DNA from: an uncultured Victivallaceae bacterium | GTDB lineage: Bacteria > Verrucomicrobiota > Lentisphaeria > Victivallales > Victivallaceae | DNA length: 14,774 nucleotides | Direction: 5' to 3' | NCBI GenBank assembly: GCA_934663655.1 | Contig: CAKUKT010000026.1 | Span: forward strand, 1 to 14,774 | Part shown: piece after piece, positions 12,416 through 14,774 of the stretch | Numbering within the stretch: position 1 is the first letter of the stretch | How the letters are laid out: each line of letters begins with the position of its first letter | Translations under genes and position numbers: made by a program | Notes under the pieces: model-generated | Told to the model about the DNA's origin: nothing | The model's database searches: none | Seen by the model: only the letters and a program-made list of their open reading frames with translations

Positions 12416-14008
12416 TCAACGCCCGCGCACCTGCGATCTCCCGCCGGAACGACGTTCACCGCAATGCCGGCGGCTGCCGGACTCCGCCCGCAACTCCTTT
12501 GCCGCCCCCGGAACCTCCGGCGGCAGCGCCAGCATCTCCTCCGACGGCAGCACACTGGGGAACTGAACATTGAGCAGTTTTTCGATCTCCGGCAGGTAAT
12601 AGGCGCCGTATTCGCAGAGGAAGCTGATCGATTTACCGGTATGCCCGGCGCGCCCGGTCCGGCCGATGCGGTGGATATAATCCTCGGCCCGTTCCGGAAG
12701 ATCGTAATTGATGACCAGCGATACATCATCGACATGGATGCCGCGGGCGGCAACGTCGGTGGCGATCACCACCTTTTCCGAACCATTGCGGAAGCGTTCG
12801 AGAATTTTGATGCGCCGTTCCTGCGGGATGTCACCGGAAAGCACCGGCACCGCGAAGCCGTAACGAGCCAGATCGTGCTGAAGGCGCAGATTCACATCCT
12901 TGCGGTTGCCGAAAATCAACACCCGGTCATACTGTTCGTGCGAGAGAATATAGAGCAACACCGCCAGCTTCTCCTCCCGCAACACCGAATAAAACACCTG
13001 ATTGATGTTTTCACTGACCAGATGATCCGGTTCACTCTCAATAACCACCGGATCGGCCAGCCAGCCCGACGACAACCGGAGAATGCTGTCATCCAGCGTC
13101 GCGGAAAAAAGCAGGGTCTGACGTTCGCCGCGGCGCGGCAGCTGTGACACAATCCGCTTCACATCGGGAATAAACCCCATGTCCAGCATCCGATCCGCCT
13201 CGTCAACCACCAGTATCTCCACCCTGGACAGATCAAGGCTGGACCCCCGGGAATAGTCGATCACCCGCCCCGGAGTACCGATCAGGAGATCGATCCGCTG
13301 ATCGAGCGAACGCCGCTGCCGTTCGTGATCCATGCCACCGAAAACCACCACGCTGACCAGACCGGTGAACATTCCGAGCGCCTCGGCATCCTTGTGGATC
13401 TGCATCGCCAGTTCCCGGGTCGGAGCGAGCACCAGCATTCGCGGCGTACCGTTGGGAAGTTCAGCGACCGGTTCGTTGAGCAGACGCGTAAATGAAGCCA
13501 GCAGAAACGCCGCCGTTTTGCCGGTACCGGTCTGCGCCTTTCCGGCCAGATCCCGACGTTCCAGCAGCGCCGGAAGCGTCAACGCCTGAATCGGCGTACA
13601 ATATTCGAATCCCGCCTCCTGCACCCCGAACAAAACCTCCCGGTGCAGCGCCAGATCCTGAAATCTCACTTTACCCTCACATTCCGGCACCTCGCGCAGC
13701 GTTTCCGGATGCACAACCGCCCGGCGGCGCGGAACTGCGGCGGAAGCAGGCATACGATCGCATTCCCGCCGTGCCCCGGCCTCCTCAGGCTGCCTCCGGC
13801 GGGAGTCCGGGCGCTCCCGGCGACGCCGTCCCGACGAACCGCGACGAACACTCTCGGCATTTCGTCCGCCTCCAGTGGCGGGACGTTCCTTTTTAACATT
13901 TCGCGACGAAGTTGCCGGGGAAGCGGCGGGAGCGGCCGCATTGCGGCCGAGATGAAGAAGTTCCTTGAGCTTGGTTTTGAATAATCTGATCACTTTAACA
14001 ATTTCCAC
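12416..14008 (-). CDS. DEAD-box RNA helicase, RhlB-like
   Basis: A 530-residue ATP-dependent RNA helicase with all core motifs: Q motif FEYCTPIQAL (134-143), Walker A AQTGTGKT (158-165), PTREL (196-200), TPGR (245-248), DEAD (269-272), SAT (302-304), ATDVAARG (416-423) and HRIGRTGRAG (446-455). The stretches RFQDLALHREV, CTPIQALTLP and SGDIPQERRIKILERF resemble RhlB, which unwinds RNA for degradation, more than RhlE or CsdA. Orthology is not settled. About 110 residues precede the core and are rich in Arg, Ala, Gly and Pro (RRRRER at 61-66), and the C-terminus is also basic. Both are probably disordered RNA-binding tails. The start used is GTG 14006-14008, which overlaps galU by 14 nt; a GTG at 13991-13993 or an internal Met86 are alternatives, and none has a strong ribosome binding site. 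The convergent lacI gene ends 24 nt away. Confidence 0.92.
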   Translation of the reverse strand: MEIVKVIRLFKTKLKELLHLGRNAAAPAASPATSSRNVKKERPATGGGRNAESVRRGSSGRRRRERPDSRRRQPEEAGARRECDRMPASAAVPRRRAVVHPETLREVPECEGKVRFQDLALHREVLFGVQEAGFEYCTPIQALTLPALLERRDLAGKAQTGTGKTAAFLLASFTRLLNEPVAELPNGTPRMLVLAPTRELAMQIHKDAEALGMFTGLVSVVVFGGMDHERQRRSLDQRIDLLIGTPGRVIDYSRGSSLDLSRVEILVVDEADRMLDMGFIPDVKRIVSQLPRRGERQTLLFSATLDDSILRLSSGWLADPVVIESEPDHLVSENINQVFYSVLREEKLAVLLYILSHEQYDRVLIFGNRKDVNLRLQHDLARYGFAVPVLSGDIPQERRIKILERFRNGSEKVVIATDVAARGIHVDDVSLVINYDLPERAEDYIHRIGRTGRAGHTGKSISFLCEYGAYYLPEIEKLLNVQFPSVLPSEEMLALPPEVPGAAKELRAESGSRRHCGERRSGGRSQVRGR

Positions 14009-14774
14009 AATCTATCCGCCGCAGAAATTCGGCGAATTTCTCTCTGAGTTCCGGATCTCGCAATCCGTAAAGCACATTTGCCTCCAGAAAACCGAGCCGG
14101 CTGCCGAGATCGTGACGACGACCGGAAATTCGCCGTCCCAGCATTCGGTGACCGGAGTTCAGCAACGCCCGCATCGCATCGGTAAGCTGAAGTTCATTAT
14201 CCCTGCCCCGGGGGCAGGAGTCGAGGCTGGAAAATATTTCCGGCGAGAAAACATACCGGGCGGCCACCGCCAGGTTTCCGGGCGCGGAATCCGGGGACGG
14301 TTTCTCCACCAGGTCGTCGAGCGCGAGCACCCCGGGGGAGAGCTCCCGACCGGCGGCAATCCCGTAACTGCTCACCCGTTCGCGCGGCACCTCCTCAAGC
14401 CCGACCACGCAATCGGCATCCGCTTCCGCTTCAAACAGATCGATCAACTGGCCGATCACCGGGCGATCCGCACTGCTCGACATCACCGTGTCGCCGAGCA
14501 GCACCGCAAAAGGTTCGTCGCCGACGAAACTCCGGGCGCACCGTATCGCGCCGCCGAGTCCGTCCAGCCGCTGCTGATAGACGTAATGGAGGTGGGCAAT
14601 CCGGTCGATCGCCCGCAATTGGCCGAGCAACGCGTCCCGGCCTCGTTCGGCGAGGCGGGTTTCCAGTTCATGGGCGGGGTTGAAGTGGCGGATGATCGCC
14701 TCCTTGCCGGAACTGATGATCAGCAGCACCTCTTCAATTCCCGATTCGGCCGCCTCCTCCAGCACATACTGGAT
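13995..14774 (-). CDS. galU: UTP-glucose-1-phosphate uridylyltransferase (GalU/GtaB family), 5' part missing
   Basis: The last 259 codons of a gene that starts beyond the right edge; about 30-45 residues are missing, including the N-terminal GG nucleotide-binding motif. The enzyme makes UDP-glucose from UTP and glucose-1-phosphate for glycan and envelope synthesis. Visible family marks, numbered within the fragment, are IQYVLEEA (1-8), LDGLGGAI (70-77, usually GLGH in relatives), VGDEPFAVLLGD (84-95), VEKP (156-159), ELQLTDAM (194-201) and HDLGSRLGF (221-229). The stop codon lies inside the start of the DEAD-box helicase gene, giving a 14-nt overlap on the same strand. The two are therefore likely one operon with coupled translation. 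Confidence 0.92.
   Translation of the reverse strand: MQYVLEEAAESGIEEVLLIISSGKEAIIRHFNPAHELETRLAERGRDALLGQLRAIDRIAHLHYVYQQRLDGLGGAIRCARSFVGDEPFAVLLGDTVMSSSADRPVIGQLIDLFEAEADADCVVGLEEVPRERVSSYGIAAGRELSPGVLALDDLVEKPSPDSAPGNLAVAARYVFSPEIFSSLDSCPRGRDNELQLTDAMRALLNSGHRMLGRRISGRRHDLGSRLGFLEANVLYGLRDPELREKFAEFLRRIDCGNC

Overview
This window reads as ordinary chromosomal DNA of a GC-rich, Gram-negative-type heterotrophic bacterium. The evidence for a Gram-negative cell is an HrpB-type helicase, a lipoprotein with a lipobox, and exported proteins with Sec signal peptides. The mix of a GTP-dependent PEP carboxykinase, a family 4 glycosidase, an exported acetyl-xylan-esterase-like enzyme and HrpB would fit the Lentisphaerota/Verrucomicrobiota (PVC) group, for example a Victivallis-like gut anaerobe. 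That placement is an inference from general familiarity, not something proven here. No rRNA, tRNA, CRISPR array, insertion sequence or prophage gene was found, and I see no clearly new defence or mobile system.

Layout, plus strand first. Positions 3-359 are the 3' end of a murA-type gene. After a putative promoter comes a two-gene sugar unit: an NAD-dependent GH4 alpha-galactosidase/alpha-glucosidase (472-1824) followed 29 nt later by a TIM-barrel sugar isomerase/epimerase-like enzyme (1854-2768). The GTP-dependent PEP carboxykinase gene pckG (2814-4640) follows and ends at a strong intrinsic terminator (4664-4710). A hairpin-dense leader (about 4726-4817) precedes a secreted AXE1-family esterase (4856-6175). 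The esterase's likely terminator lies inside the 3' end of the convergent gene hrpB.

The minus-strand block 6251-10129 is read in the order META-domain-like lipoprotein, XerC/XerD-type tyrosine recombinase, HrpB helicase. The last two overlap by 4 nt (ATGA). A consensus -10 box lies just upstream of the lipoprotein. Divergent from it is an exported SH3-domain protein with an Ala/Pro/Glu/Lys repeat linker and a C-terminal small beta domain (10328-11428), then a LacI-family regulator with a reduced effector domain (11462-12391). The right end carries a minus-strand pair: a truncated galU (13995-14774) overlapping by 14 nt with a RhlB-like DEAD-box RNA helicase (12416-14008).

Taken together, the left part handles carbohydrate breakdown and carbon flux: deacetylation of polysaccharides outside the cytoplasm, alpha-glycoside cleavage inside, conversion of the released sugars, and PEP/oxaloacetate interconversion. 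The right part is mostly housekeeping: chromosome dimer resolution, RNA helicases, UDP-glucose synthesis and envelope proteins. The points most worth a second look are the GH4/isomerase pairing, the structured esterase leader, the 23-bp palindrome before the SH3 gene, the repeat linker in that protein, and the odd LacI-family regulator.
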